Counted from the stretch's first letter, positions 49,901-58,019 are shown. The stretch is 64,000 bases of DNA from Membranipora membranacea (GCA_914767715.1 OU612065.1:31682001-31746000), one strand, 5' to 3'. The notes: generated by a model from the sequence alone, not told the origin. Numbers and translations are program-made.

Positions 49901-52900
49901 GGCAGGTGCGTTACGCTCAGCGGCTCTGTAATTTGACACTGGTGACATTTATTTTCACTTTATGCTCAATGTCTCTGTTTACACCAGGCCAATAAACCTT
50001 AGTCCTAGCCCTAGGCGTAGTTCCTACTATCCCAGGATTCCCCTCATGGGCCAAATCTATAACTCGCTGTCTCAATGATTTTGGAATCATGATCCTATTA
50101 CCCTTAATATAATATAGCCTAACACACAAGTTCTGTGGCATTCCATCTGTCTCTACATCAGTCAGTGACCTACTGGGGTATGCTAATCACCTGATATTCC
50201 CCACTTTGGACCTGGACCAGAATGGCACCTAATCCGAAATTTGATGCATCACTGGTAACCATAGTCTCATTAACTACATCATAATAACCCAGGGTATGGG
50301 TGGTACATAGTGCTTGTTTTAGACTTTCAAATGCCTTCCTCTCATTCTGACTAAAATGGAATTGATCTCTGGCTTCTCCACGAATAAGTTTCCTGAGTGG
50401 TTCACATGTGTCAAATAGAAATCTGGGATGAATTTTGAGACATACTGAGTCAGCCCTAAGAAACTGCAAATTTCAGCTTGAGATGTTGGTTCGCAAGCAT
50501 TTTGCACAGCCTCTACATGCTTCTGCAATAGGCCTATCCCATTAACAGTCGGTTTGTGTCCTCTAATTCCAATTCTGGGACTCTGAATTTGCACTTAGCT
50601 TGGTTTATGGTTTAATAAGTCTCTCTAAAACCTGATCAATGATTTTGCCATGTTCCTCAGTATTTGGCATATACAATAACATCATCTGACATATTAGCCA
50701 CACCTTGGATACCTGCGAGCAGTTTCTTAATCTCATGGTTAAAAATCTCAGGGGCTGAACTAACACCAAAGTTTAGTCACTCAAAGCGGTAGAGTCCTCC
50801 ATGAGTGGCAAAGGTTGTTATATAGCTGTACTCTGGTTTGATTTCTAAGTTGCTGAACAACCTACTACCATGCATATGCTGAATAATCTCAACCACAGTG
50901 GCGAGTGGATGGTGCTAGCGAATCACTGCTGCGTTGTCTCTCCTCATATCGATACACATGCGAATGTTGTTGTCTTTATGTTTAACTGTACCTGGACATG
51001 TACATGATATAGTAGTTATCAATTGCTAGTTAATTTGTTTAGATTTCACTTTTCCTACCCTTGAGAAGACATTTTCAAAACGGGATAAAATCTCCTCCAT
51101 AGTGTTTGCCGCTGTAGACTGGTTCGGTTGCAGATAGACATGTTGTCGACAGGAACCTCTGCTTCCTCACAGTCTACGAAACAAGGGAGACGAGTAGTAA
51201 ATGAACATGCAATGGAGAAAACATATCCATCAGAAGCGGATTGGTCATCTGCATGATCTATACCAGTATCATTGTCATGCAAATTTCTCACTCTATTTTT
51301 ATCATTGAGCTGGTTTCCTTTAAATCTACCACATCTACCACATTTGTTGATCCTGTTATTGTACTAATGTTCATGACTTTTCATTGTTTAGACGTATCCA
51401 AATCAGTTTTCAAAGTGAGGTTATTTTCTCTCAAAAGTTCCCATCTTATCTTGTCAGAAAGAATTCTCGATTCTAGTTGATCTCTAATCTTTATAACTGT
51501 GTCACGGAAATCACAACCGTCTGTCAAGCACCTAAGCTTAGTTGAAAATTGTGATATGGATTCACCAGTATCTTGTGAAGCTTTCCTAAACACATATGTC
51601 TTTGAAATGCAGGATTTATCTTTTGAACAAAATGTCCGGTCCGTGTCATCACAAGTTCATCATAATCAGAGTTCTGTGCAGCAGTGTCACCAGGTGTAAA
51701 TTTCCCGCACGCGCTGGCCCGCAGTACAGTAGTAGGGACCTCCTTTGGGCACGCAGCCTTGCTTTTAAGGCTTTTATCTCAGGTGAATCTTAACTTCTTC
51801 TTTATTGAAGAAACCCCTTTGTATTTGCATATTGACCAAATTCTTCAACCCACCAGCATGACCGTGTCTTGGAGATTTGAATTTTTTCTCCATCCGGTAT
51901 AAATGGCTCAGTGTCCCCGAGGCCAGCCATAGCAGTGCCGAGGGTGACAATTCTAATAGCACTAGCAATACAACTAGCAATGACACCATGCCTATATATA
52001 GAATCGGACTACTCCTAGTACTACCTAAACCTACCTAGCCCTACAATTCTATACAAGCAGAAGCATCCATGAGAATAACTAAGAAAATCATCATAATAGC
52101 AACTAGCCATGGATTAATATAATCAAGCATCCTGCCAATCTATTGTCTCAAACCCTGCGTAATACCTAACACATGACAAAAAGCACTACAATACAGTCAT
52201 CTGGTAATCTGAAGTCATCACCATGTTTTTTTTTGTTTTTTTTATTCTACAAGTCATATTCTTATGAGATTTTATTATAGATATGTTTTATTTCATCTTC
52301 CCAAACCACCATCGGATAGTTTTAGGCACTTATCTTTGTTTCAGTGAGAAGATAATAATGTGTGTAATAAATTCTGTGTTACATAAAACAGTTAGACTGG
52401 ATACATCACCCCAAACAAAAGTATCGTACCTCATGTGTGCTATCAATATACATAATTATATATTATATATATATTATATTATTAATTGCAGTAATATCTC
52501 TCTCTTCTGTAAATCTTAATTTAAACTTTTGGTTTTCTCTTTGGATTCTTCATATAGAGATACCTCCCTTGTGTAAACCATTGTGTAAACATGAGAGGAC
52601 AACTTTTCAACAGTACCTATGATTGTAAACAAAAAAATTAGTGCACTCTCCATATATCTCACCCTCCCTGGTGGTACTAAGCATCTATTATTCACTCTCA
52701 TGGCAGTGATTCACTTCAAAATCAATTGCTAACTTTACACAGTTGATCTGATAGTTCCATTTTTTTTCTCTTTAGTGTCTGCGATCTAGCCAGTTTAGAG
52801 CGACTCGATGTCCAACACAATTATCAACTCACCAAACTGCCAGCCAACCTGTTGAAGCTCACTAGTCTGAAGTCCCTTGGATGTGAAGGATGTGATTCCT

Positions 52901-55900
52901 TGAATTTTCCTCCATATGCTGTCTGTGTACAGGGCCTACAAGCAATTCATAAGTACCTGAGAGATCTGAAAAAGGGAATCGGTAAAAAGTTCATTCCCGT
53001 GACTGTTATCGGTGAATCTATGGCTGGGAAGACTAGTCTTGTCAAATCAATGCAGAGTGATAAGCGGTTTCTGACCACCCGTTCTAGCATACACCAGTTG
53101 GATGAAGCTACTAAGGTATTCAAAGTCTGTGAGGCTGACGCTGGTCCTGTTTTCAAGTTGGTATTTCATGATTTCGGTGGTCAGGTGATTTACCAATTCT
53201 CTTACCAACTTTCGTTTAGGTCTCAGTTCATCCCTCTTTTGGTCATAAACATTGCGGAATTTGATAGACTTGTGAATGAGCTTGGAGATGAAGCAGCCTG
53301 TCAAAAGGTGTGCTTTGACTGGCTCTCACATCTCTATCTATCCTGTCCCCAAGCTGGCCCTCCCCTAGTAGTTCTGACTCACCGGGATTGTATCAAGGAT
53401 CCTAAGATCTTCAAAGTGAGATGGAGCCAATTAGTACAGACAACTGAGAACCTACGGAAGAAGATAATCACTGAGGAACAGGCTCTTGCTCCGGAGTCAA
53501 CTCCATTAATACTCATGAATAGTTTCCGAGATTTATCAACGCCTCTTCTTACAAGACATAAACCCATGATCATTTATAGGGGAACTGGGAAAAAGGTCAT
53601 TAGTGACCTCAAAACTTTCCTGCTCTCAATCGGTTCACCATTGGTAACTGAGATACCAGAAAGCTGGTACAGATTCATGCTACTCTGTGCAGAGAGAACA
53701 GATCAGCCCTTTCTAACCCTTGAAGAGTTGGATTCATTGTTTCCTGATGACAAAGAGCGATACATTCTCCAATACCTTCATGAAATAGGGAGAGTAATGT
53801 GGTATAGGGAAAGAGGTAGACTAGCTAACGTTGTGTTTCATAGAATTGAACTTCTCGCCAAAGTAGTTGAGCTTCTCTTTGATCACTCTAGACAGGCTGC
53901 TTGGGATCAGCGCTTGAATGATTTTCAGCCATTTCAGCATAAAGGGTCTGGTATCAGCGAGAGAATCTACAGACAGATGGTTGACAAGTTTCTTGAAACA
54001 GGAATGATGAACACCATTCTTCTATCAAATCTCATTGTTACTGAGTCAGAGTTGATCCCCGAGCTCGCAACTGATGTTCTGAAAGTCTTCCATCTGATAT
54101 GTGGCCCAATCCATGAAGATGGGGCATATCACTACATTATCCCATACTTCAGTCAGAAGGTTATCACAGTGCTTGAAACAGGGAGTTATATTCCAATGAA
54201 AGTGGAATTGTCCTTCAATGGATTGCCAATGCCTGGTTATGTCTACCATTTGCTCACTGCAATCTTCGTTGATCATAACATTGAACACTCAGATCACATC
54301 GATGTTGGTATGAATGGTGCTTGTGTCGTAGATTTCAATGGAACAGTTGATTACTTTTCCCATAGTCATACTGATAGAACCATTACCATTCTAATATTGA
54401 CCAAACCTAAACACATCGTCAAATCCTGGGGGAGACAGTTGTCCAATGTGCAGCATTTAATATCAAAAGTGAAATCTGTCTGGAAGGGAGCTCACTTTGA
54501 TACTGTCTTTTACTGCTCACACTGTCTGATCAAAAAGGAAGTTATGCCTACTAACAGAGTCAACCCAGCATGGATGAATCTAGATGTGTCTCCTCAGTCT
54601 CTATCCCCAACTAGAGAGTACACTGGTGAGGAGGCTTCAAGATGTAAGAGGGCTCACGCTGCTGGAGGCCTGTCATCAGCTGTCCCGTTTCCCCTGCTCA
54701 GTCCATGTGAGTATTCACCACTTGAACTTTAAGATAACTCTTTGAATGCACTGCTACCTGGTTAGGTTAAACAATAATATCGACATGACTTAGATACAAC
54801 ACTAATATAACATAACAACTCAAAACAACCATAACTTTTTAAAGTAAGCGCTGTAACGATCATTCACAGATTTGACGAACAGCTATTTCTAAACCTTGGG
54901 GTCCAGCATATGTCAAAGAAAGCAATGTTCTAGCTGTTCAATGCGCATTCGTCACATTAAAACATTATGATGATATTTTCTGATTTGATCTGGTAGGTTA
55001 CAGCATTACAGAGAATGGGATTATAGCGTTGGACAAGTACCTACTGGATATCGAACCTGAGCGGAATCCGCAGAGTATGTTTATTCTTATCTTACCAACG
55101 TGTGCAAGCGGCATAAATGTTAGCTGACTTGTACAATTCTTGTCAAATTAAAATAAAGTGTAGTTGGAGATACGCTAAAGTGTCTCAGTCGCATTGTCCA
55201 AGTTAATGTAGAAACTTTTATTCTTTGGAGGATTGCGTGCTCAGCAAACGCGACAAAAGTTTCGTAGTTGAGTCTAGCCGTGTGGATTAGCGATTCGATG
55301 TTGTGTACTGCATATTAGGGTATGAAAGTCATTTTGCCTACTTCCTAAATATGTTTGTTTGTATTGTTTTCTAGCTACTGCCTTACCCTCATCTCAACCT
55401 GACGATGCGCCAGCACCTGCAGATTTACAGACAGCACATATAGATGATATTATGAGTATCGTAAACTCAGATACGGCTTCAATCGATCTACCATTTGCTC
55501 AGTCCACCATGAACCACAGAACACAGGTACTATAATCATGTGTCATTTTGCAGTCAATATGATGGTTCAACATTATTTGCCGTATTGTCATGTAGTAAAA
55601 GTTAACTAAACTGGGACTGGGTTCCATTGGCTGATTTACTGCATATAAACTTTGCAGGAAAATATTCAGCATATCATATAAGATGTACTTAACCTTTGTT
55701 AAAATTCAAGATATTTTTCCAGGAAGTGTATCCAATGTCAGAGACCCGTGGAAGAGCCCTCATCATATCTAACAATTACAACAACTCCAGACTGGGCTCA
55801 GAACATGACTATGATAACATGAAGAGAATGCTGACCAAACTAGGATTTATCACTGTTGGTGATCATCAGAACTATAGTGCTCAGGTAAACTCAGTACGAA

Positions 55901-58019
55901 ACTCATCTCACAATAGGTCCATTCACATGCAAAGCAGAATTCTCCATTGTCACAGAGTAATGCACATATTACCAATACTAAATTCCAATAAATGTGATGG
56001 ATTATCTATATATCTTATATAGAATTTTAGCCATATCTCTTGAATTGGGTGTAAACATCAGATGAAGTCATATTTTTGTTGAATGATAATATTATTCAAG
56101 GAGATGATAAAGGAGATCCACAAAGAGACACAACTGGTTGATCCACAGACAGGAGAATCAGTACATGCCCATCTGGGGTCATTTGTCTTAGTAGTTACAA
56201 GCCATGGCCATGAAGGAACAGTAGGAGGATCAGATGGTAAACAGATCAGGATTATAGACATGATCGGGCTACTGTCTCCTAAGAACTTTCCTGCTATGAA
56301 GGGAAAGCCAAAGATTGTAATGATCCAGGCTTGCGCAGGCAGTAAGTAAAGCCTATATATTGTGTCTATATTCTGCATTGATGATGATTTTTCTTTTAAT
56401 TAACCAGATAAATAAGTGTTCTTGACTCAAGTTGAATGAGAGTTCACAATCAACATCCAACAGTTGTAGTTTCGTAGCTCGATCATGGATAAGGGTGGTT
56501 TTGAGACTTGTCTTCTACTCGTGCAACTGCAAAAACTGCTTACCTGTCCTCAAATTTAAGTTAATAGACATTTTCTCTATATTTTAGGTCAGAGAGAAAT
56601 GCTGCTCACTGACACAACTCCTCCCGCTCCAGCCAATCAGAACCAGCCTGGAGTAGATATTGTGCAGCAGCCCCCTGTATCTGATGATGACTTACAAGAT
56701 GCTGATCCTGCAGATATCTCTACTGCTGACTTCATAATCATGCAGTCAAGCTTTGAATGTAAGTAAACTAGGTTTATTACAGACTGGGTGGTATAAGAGC
56801 TCAGAAGGCTGCAAGTAGGGGTTTGTGGCATCACATTTAAAAAAATTGAATTGATAATCCAATTTCACAAAATAATGCTTGCAGCCATTTAAGCAGCAGA
56901 CTTGACCAAATTTTGTTTTCACTTTCATAAAACCAATTTATTCCTGAGGGTGTATTCACAATACTTGATAGAAGCAGCTCGATGTGAGAAATAATGAGCA
57001 ATGTTGTAATAATTATGTTTCAACAGAACAGTTGGTTCTTTTTCAGCCAAAAACTCAGATTTAAATAGACTGTAATTTTGTTTTTGTTTCCAGCTTTCTC
57101 CTCCCCTCGACGAGCTAGCATAGGCTCACCATTCATCAGAACACTAGTCACTGTATTCTACAAATATGCTCATCAACTTCATATGGAGGAACTGGCAGCA
57201 ACTGTAAGCTTTGCTGCATCCATTCTTTTATGCACAGTGAATATCCATAAATACATAAAGATCTTACAGTTGTGTGTTGGTAGCTCATTGTGTATGACAT
57301 GATGATAAATTTTCAAATTGACTTGAGGCAACTTGTACACTTGAGAAGCATTTGTCAATTGATTACTTTCATGCCTTTCTCTCACTGTTTTCAATATCTA
57401 ATATGTCTATTCATAGATAAGACAGATGGTTGCGAAGATCGGAGTACAGCGAACAGAATATCTGCTCAGAACCAGAACACATAACACAGCGAGAGCTCAT
57501 GTCGCCTCTATGCCTCAGACTAGATGTACATTTCTTACTGAGAAGCTCTATTTTCAAACTGGAGTTAATATGAGGATAGAGAACCACCCTGGCTCACTGA
57601 CAAATCCTGTGTTACCCAATCCAACAGCTACTAGGATTCACCAGGAATCAGGTAAGTCATTGCTGGGAATCATTTATTAATGTCGTTGATGAGTTTTCAA
57701 CGTTATTCACTCTCTGTGATTGGAGGGGCACTTGTTTGAGTTATTCTGCCACTCCTCGGTGTAGAGATGATTGTATTCTGATAGCATATTGATAAAGAGT
57801 TTCCCATTACGGCCAATGGAACTGAGTTGATCATATCAAACATGTAAATAACTTTGATCTGATACTAATGGGTGTTCAAAGCTATAGATATTTATGTTAT
57901 TGGAAGGTGCCTTACTATACTATATTCCTATACTTATAACTGTAGATCAAACACTAACCATTGAGAGCGAAGGGCGCACTGTCAGACAGGCCACTTACTA
58001 TAAGTGGTCAGTAAGATGA
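22896..58019 (+). CDS. LRR-Roc-COR-caspase protein (Roco GTPase fused to a caspase), 19 exons
   Basis: Exons: 22896-22986, 23359-23814, 24773-25210, 25653-25878, 26696-26845, 27063-27197, 29569-29709, 33243-33383, 36216-36356, 47048-47188, 52776-54706, 54997-55074, 55375-55526, 55723-55884, 56101-56341, 56588-56758, 57094-57203, 57417-57651, 57946-58019. They sum to 5,214 nt with every phase matching, giving 1,737 residues. Approximate domains: basic N-terminus 1-30; low-complexity repeats 31-328; LRRs 400-735; Roc GTPase 757-955; COR 960-1250; linker; caspase p20 1408-1541 and p10 1590-1690. Roc-COR binds GTP and dimerises in known Roco proteins; caspases cleave after Asp. There is no kinase domain. 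The start is the first ATG of a basic exon and 5' UTR exons may be missing. The model was assembled by eye and is not transcript-verified. Confidence 0.8.
23359..23814 (+). CDS. Roco-caspase exon 2: low-complexity repeat unit 1
   Basis: 152 codons, phase 1 to phase 1. It is rich in Ser, Gln, His, Pro and Asn ([38 protein letters not shown]), with no folded domain recognised and probably disordered. It is homologous to exon 3 along its length, and flanking intron (for example TTGCAAAGTGCATCGCTGCC-like text) is duplicated with it, so the unit of duplication was about 1.4 kb of genomic DNA. Confidence 0.8.
24773..25210 (+). CDS. Roco-caspase exon 3: low-complexity repeat unit 2
   Basis: 146 codons, phase 1 to phase 1, a paralogue of exon 2 ([39 protein letters not shown]). 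The conserved islands are [16 protein letters not shown], the [12 protein letters not shown] block and the final Ser-rich tail; the rest has diverged with small in-frame deletions. Because both exons are symmetric in phase, either could be skipped without breaking the frame. Confidence 0.8.
25653..25878 (+). CDS. Roco-caspase exon 4: acidic linker leading into LRRs
   Basis: Phase 1 in, phase 2 out. It encodes an acidic segment ([20 protein letters not shown]), then [20 protein letters not shown] and [16 protein letters not shown], which already has the L-x-x-L-x-x spacing of an LRR cap. The donor is GAA|GTGAGT. Confidence 0.8.
26696..26845 (+). CDS. Roco-caspase exon 5: LRR exon 1
   Basis: 150 nt, phase 2 to phase 2, encoding two leucine-rich repeats: [15 protein letters not shown] and [18 protein letters not shown] then a final LNKLPE. 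The LPxxIGxLxxLxxLxI pattern is the LRR type seen in Roco proteins and Ras-group LRR proteins. It probably forms part of a curved ligand-binding solenoid. Confidence 0.85.
27063..27197 (+). CDS. Roco-caspase exon 6: LRR exon 2
   Basis: 135 nt, phase 2 to phase 2, a close paralogue of the preceding exon ([38 protein letters not shown]) with a five-codon deletion in the first repeat. The intron upstream (about TATCGATCATAAAGAACGAT to the acceptor) is also duplicated. A third decapitated copy of this acceptor lies at 27770-27793. Confidence 0.85.
27198..29568. other. Intron with recombinant repeat junction and MITE
   Basis: Contains part of the 26.6-27.2 kb repeat type up to about 27793 (an acceptor TTACAG plus six to seven exon bases, CATCACG). 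It then switches abruptly to the intron type that surrounds the downstream LRR exons (TATGCGTTCCTTTAATGATT). It also holds a MITE (27950-28505) and the repeated intron block GGAAGTGGTAGCGTATTGCG at about 28540. No extra LRR exon is complete here. Confidence 0.7.
27950..28505. mobile_element. Intronic MITE family B, copy 1
   Basis: About 555 bases with terminal inverted repeats CGGTTGTCACAGGCAAAAAG and, in complement at the right end, CTGGTTATCACGTGCAAAAA. The equivalent intron positions at about 30275, 44200 and 47757 join the flanks directly, so these units represent uninterrupted sites. It is non-coding. Confidence 0.7.
29569..29709 (+). CDS. Roco-caspase exon 7: LRR exon 3
   Basis: 141 nt, phase 2 to phase 2, two LRRs: [20 protein letters not shown] and [19 protein letters not shown], ending LTRLPD. 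The acceptor is TATTACAG and the donor ACAG|GTATGT. It is the first of four same-length paralogous exons that sit in genomic repeat units of about 3 kb. Confidence 0.88.
29710..33242. other. Intron carrying a LINE insertion
   Basis: The common intron block (GTATGTAATTGTAGTATTTT and onward) is followed by the GGAAGTGGTAGCGTATTGCG block at about 30310. An RTE-type LINE fragment (30735-33020) interrupts the unit, and the intron end before LRR exon 4 follows. The 83-codon open frame at 30364-30615 is repeated in other units and is treated as non-coding. Confidence 0.7.
30735..33020 (-). mobile_element. RTE-type non-LTR retrotransposon, truncated and frameshifted
   Basis: Read on the minus strand. 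An AP-endonuclease domain spans about 32900-32042, with [20 protein letters not shown], the catalytic-type LCLQETRW and [10 protein letters not shown], split by a frameshift near 32530. A reverse-transcriptase domain spans 31915-30743, with [20 protein letters not shown], motif [14 protein letters not shown] and motif [14 protein letters not shown]. Sequence stops just before the expected YxDD catalytic motif, so the 3' part is missing. This is unusual, since LINE truncation is normally 5'. The family resembles the RTE endonucleases often annotated as craniofacial development protein 2-like. Confidence 0.88.
33243..33383 (+). CDS. Roco-caspase exon 8: LRR exon 4
   Basis: 141 nt, phase 2 to phase 2: [20 protein letters not shown] then [19 protein letters not shown] and PTSLPD. 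Differences from its sister exons cluster in the variable x positions of LxxLxIxxS. Confidence 0.88.
33974..34555. mobile_element. Intronic MITE family B, copy 2
   Basis: Matches 27950-28505 nearly base for base, with a roughly 30-base extra phrase (GGGCCTAAACGGTCTATCTG) near 34210. Ends are CGGTCGTCACAGGCAAAAAG and the complement of GCACGTGATAACCG. The shared insertion in two units shows that unit duplication followed the transposition. Confidence 0.7.
35325..35600 (-). mobile_element. Ty3-type pol 3' end fragment without MITE (empty site)
   Basis: Homologous to 48605-49300 but lacking the hAT-like MITE: it reads straight through GGTTCTCCAGGGTTGTGGTA at 35365-35384. The minus-strand protein resembles the C-terminal tail after the integrase in Ty3 elements, but frames are broken. 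Confidence 0.7.
36216..36356 (+). CDS. Roco-caspase exon 9: LRR exon 5
   Basis: 141 nt, phase 2 to phase 2: [45 protein letters not shown]. It is compatible with all neighbouring LRR exons, so exon number could vary without frame loss. Confidence 0.88.
37312..37570. repeat. About 88-bp tandem triplication
   Basis: The phrase AGCAAGATAAGGAAAAGAAG through CGAATCGACCC occurs three times head to tail; the last two copies are nearly identical. Other LRR-unit introns carry it once (for example about 34690-35120 and 44680-44770), so this is a local expansion. Confidence 0.88.
37785..37965 (-). mobile_element. Ty3-type pol 3' end fragment, second empty site
   Basis: Again matches 48590-49120 without the MITE; the target sequence here is CGCCAGGG at 37843-37850, one base different from CTCCAGGG. 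It is truncated soon after, at AATAGTGCTTACTTC. Confidence 0.68.
38047..38225. repeat. Perfect 10-bp tandem array (AACGCCAAGC)
   Basis: About 18 head-to-tail copies of a 10-base unit without visible variation. Because 10 is not a multiple of 3 and the unit lacks stops, all six frames stay open across it, producing several spurious frames (65-190 codons). It lies deep in a Roco-caspase intron. The uniform copies suggest recent expansion or assembly collapse or extension. Confidence 0.97.
38400..40059. other. Unassigned intronic DNA
   Basis: No coding signal and no match elsewhere in the window that I can see. Directly after the satellite, 38270-38400 has complementary words around GCGTTGTA and GTACAACGC but no clean element. 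Confidence 0.5.
40060..41634. mobile_element. Non-autonomous DNA element with about 155-bp terminal inverted repeats
   Basis: The left end starts TTCACCGAGTGTACCCAGTT and the right end in complement starts TTCACCGGTTGTACCCAGTT. The two arms then align for about 155 bases with shared blocks GTGGTCATATTTA, GTGTTTTGTTTT, GCATTATATGTGTG and CAGGGAATTC. The interior (about 40560-41420) has five diverged repeats of GATATGC...GCTGCCGCTGAC. Short frames at 40112-40518 have no transposase motifs. Target duplications were not evident. Confidence 0.82.
41908..42654. mobile_element. MITE family A, short copy
   Basis: The left end, GGGGTTGTGTCAGGAGTTGT, and the right end in complement, GGGGACATGTTTTCCGTAGT, are followed by matching TCCCTT blocks. 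It aligns with 8194-9303 but lacks the 350-base internal insert. It contains a short TA dinucleotide run at about 42245-42265. Non-coding. Confidence 0.72.
42655..44040. other. Unassigned intronic DNA
   Basis: No gene or repeat recognised between the MITE and the next LRR-unit intron block. The open frame at 43056-43301 (minus) has no recognisable features. Confidence 0.5.
45057..45370. mobile_element. hAT-like MITE, right-truncated copy
   Basis: Begins CAGGGGCGTATATT right after CTCCAGGG and follows the full copy (48617-49023) to the B-box-like GATTCGAACCC. It then jumps to Ty3 sequence equivalent to about 49305 (AATTACAATATCGCC), losing roughly 385 bases including the right end of the MITE. 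A two- to three-base overlap at the join suggests a microhomology-type deletion after unit duplication. Confidence 0.8.
45371..46790 (-). mobile_element. Ty3-type retrotransposon fragment, copy 1
   Basis: Minus-strand pieces in element order. Reverse-transcriptase tail and RNase H-like segment 46660-46251 ([27 protein letters not shown]); integrase zinc-binding-like segment 46209-45985 ([24 protein letters not shown]); integrase core 45904-45701 ([14 protein letters not shown] and LKSDNGPLF). Frames are broken between pieces. It is near-identical to 49.3-50.7 kb, so it was copied with the LRR unit rather than transposed independently. The fragment is truncated upstream at about 46790. Confidence 0.88.
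47048..47188 (+). CDS. Roco-caspase exon 10: LRR exon 6
   Basis: 141 nt, phase 2 to phase 2: [45 protein letters not shown]. It is the last of the four 141-nt units before the long Roc-COR exon. Confidence 0.88.
48617..49023. mobile_element. Complete hAT-like MITE with tRNA-like end and 8-bp TSD
   Basis: 407 bases with 14-base terminal inverted repeats (CAGGGGCGTATATT; complement of right end CAGTGGCGTATATT), flanked by CTCCAGGG at 48609-48616 and 49024-49031. The 8-base duplication and CAGGGG-type ends fit the hAT superfamily. Inside are two strong hairpins (ATCGGGCGCAGCCCGAT; GGAGGGGCGCTTAAGCGCCC). On the minus strand a tRNA-like stretch shows A box TAGCTCAGTGTGTAGAGCG and B box GGTTCGAATCC. 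It has inserted into Ty3-type sequence. Confidence 0.92.
49032..51700 (-). mobile_element. Ty3-type retrotransposon, longest degenerate copy
   Basis: In minus-strand order: gag-like segment 51593-51381 ([30 protein letters not shown]); reverse-transcriptase core about 51000-50640 ([15 protein letters not shown]; the YxDD box appears as SDDVIVYA); RT tail and RNase H 50594-50170 ([28 protein letters not shown]); integrase zinc-binding and core 50141-49633; pol C-terminal tail 49300-49079. Many frameshifts and stops. LTRs could not be delimited. The hAT-like MITE interrupts its 3' flank, which continues left to about 48540. Confidence 0.9.
52776..54706 (+). CDS. Roco-caspase exon 11: last LRR plus Roc-COR GTPase
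   Basis: A 1,931-nt exon, phase 2 in, phase 1 out. It opens with a final LRR ([20 protein letters not shown]), then the Roc domain: P-loop GESMAGKTS at about residues 766-774, switch II DFGGQ at 819-823, and THRD at 888-891 in place of the usual NKxD, as is common in Roco proteins. COR follows: [56 protein letters not shown]. All nucleotide-binding motifs are intact, so GTP binding is expected. No kinase follows. Reading through the donor would end the protein after 27 bases, giving a possible unspliced, caspase-less isoform. Confidence 0.93.
54997..55074 (+). CDS. Roco-caspase exon 12: linker
   Basis: 78 nt, phase 1 to phase 1: [20 protein letters not shown]. Short, amphipathic and acidic, with no recognised domain. 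Acceptor TGGTAG, donor CAGA|GTATGT. Confidence 0.72.
55375..55526 (+). CDS. Roco-caspase exon 13: Asp/Pro/Ala-rich linker
   Basis: 152 nt, phase 1 to phase 0. [20 protein letters not shown] then [19 protein letters not shown]. Probably a flexible tether between COR and caspase, and rich in Asp, so it could be a self-cleavage region. No CARD or death fold is visible. Confidence 0.75.
55723..55884 (+). CDS. Roco-caspase exon 14: caspase p20, first half
   Basis: 54 codons, phase 0 to phase 0. [20 protein letters not shown] then [18 protein letters not shown] is the classic opening of the caspase p20 subunit: the Arg-Gly-x-x-Leu-Ile-Ile-x-Asn strand, the substrate-pocket Arg before Leu-Gly, the conserved Asp-x-x-Asn-Met and the Leu-Gly-Phe helix end. 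Acceptor TTTTTCCAG is strong. Confidence 0.93.
56101..56341 (+). CDS. Roco-caspase exon 15: caspase p20 catalytic half
   Basis: 241 nt, phase 0 to phase 1. [14 protein letters not shown] holds the catalytic His (about residue 1496) and [12 protein letters not shown] the catalytic Cys (about 1539). The usual pentapeptide QACRG reads QACAG here, losing the Arg. The order and spacing of motifs are normal for an active caspase. The acceptor is ATTATTCAAG, weaker than its neighbours. Confidence 0.93.
56588..56758 (+). CDS. Roco-caspase exon 16: p20-p10 intersubunit linker
   Basis: 171 nt, phase 1 to phase 1. Pro/Gln-rich and then strongly acidic ([17 protein letters not shown]), ending [11 protein letters not shown], which leads into the p10 strand. 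Caspases are activated by cleavage after Asp in this linker, and the Asp cluster gives several candidate sites. The linker is longer than in many effector caspases. Confidence 0.85.
57094..57203 (+). CDS. Roco-caspase exon 17: caspase p10, first half
   Basis: 110 nt, phase 1 to phase 0. [20 protein letters not shown] aligns with the p10 motif Ser-Trp-Arg...Gly-Ser-x-Phe-Ile: the pocket Arg and the Gly-Ser-x-Phe-Ile are kept but the Trp is replaced by Pro. The helix [14 protein letters not shown] follows as expected. Confidence 0.9.
57417..57651 (+). CDS. Roco-caspase exon 18: caspase p10, second half and tail
   Basis: 235 nt, phase 0 to phase 1. [16 protein letters not shown] is the typical closing strand of a caspase p10. 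It is followed by a non-conserved C-terminal extension ([20 protein letters not shown]). Confidence 0.9.
57946..58019 (+). CDS. Roco-caspase exon 19: terminal exon
   Basis: Phase 1 in; encodes [20 protein letters not shown] then Trp-Ser-Val-Arg and TGA at 58017-58019. A short extension beyond p10 with no known function. The acceptor is AACTGTAG. Confidence 0.75.

Larger units (their letters stand above)
47189..52775. other. Intron with repeat unit, hAT-like MITE and Ty3 element
   Basis: Post-exon block to about 47760, GGAAGTGGTAGCGTATTGCG-type block at 47790, then the MITE and the longest Ty3 copy. About 51900-52770 is AT-rich and unassigned apart from T-rich and TA-rich tracts. Confidence 0.7.
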
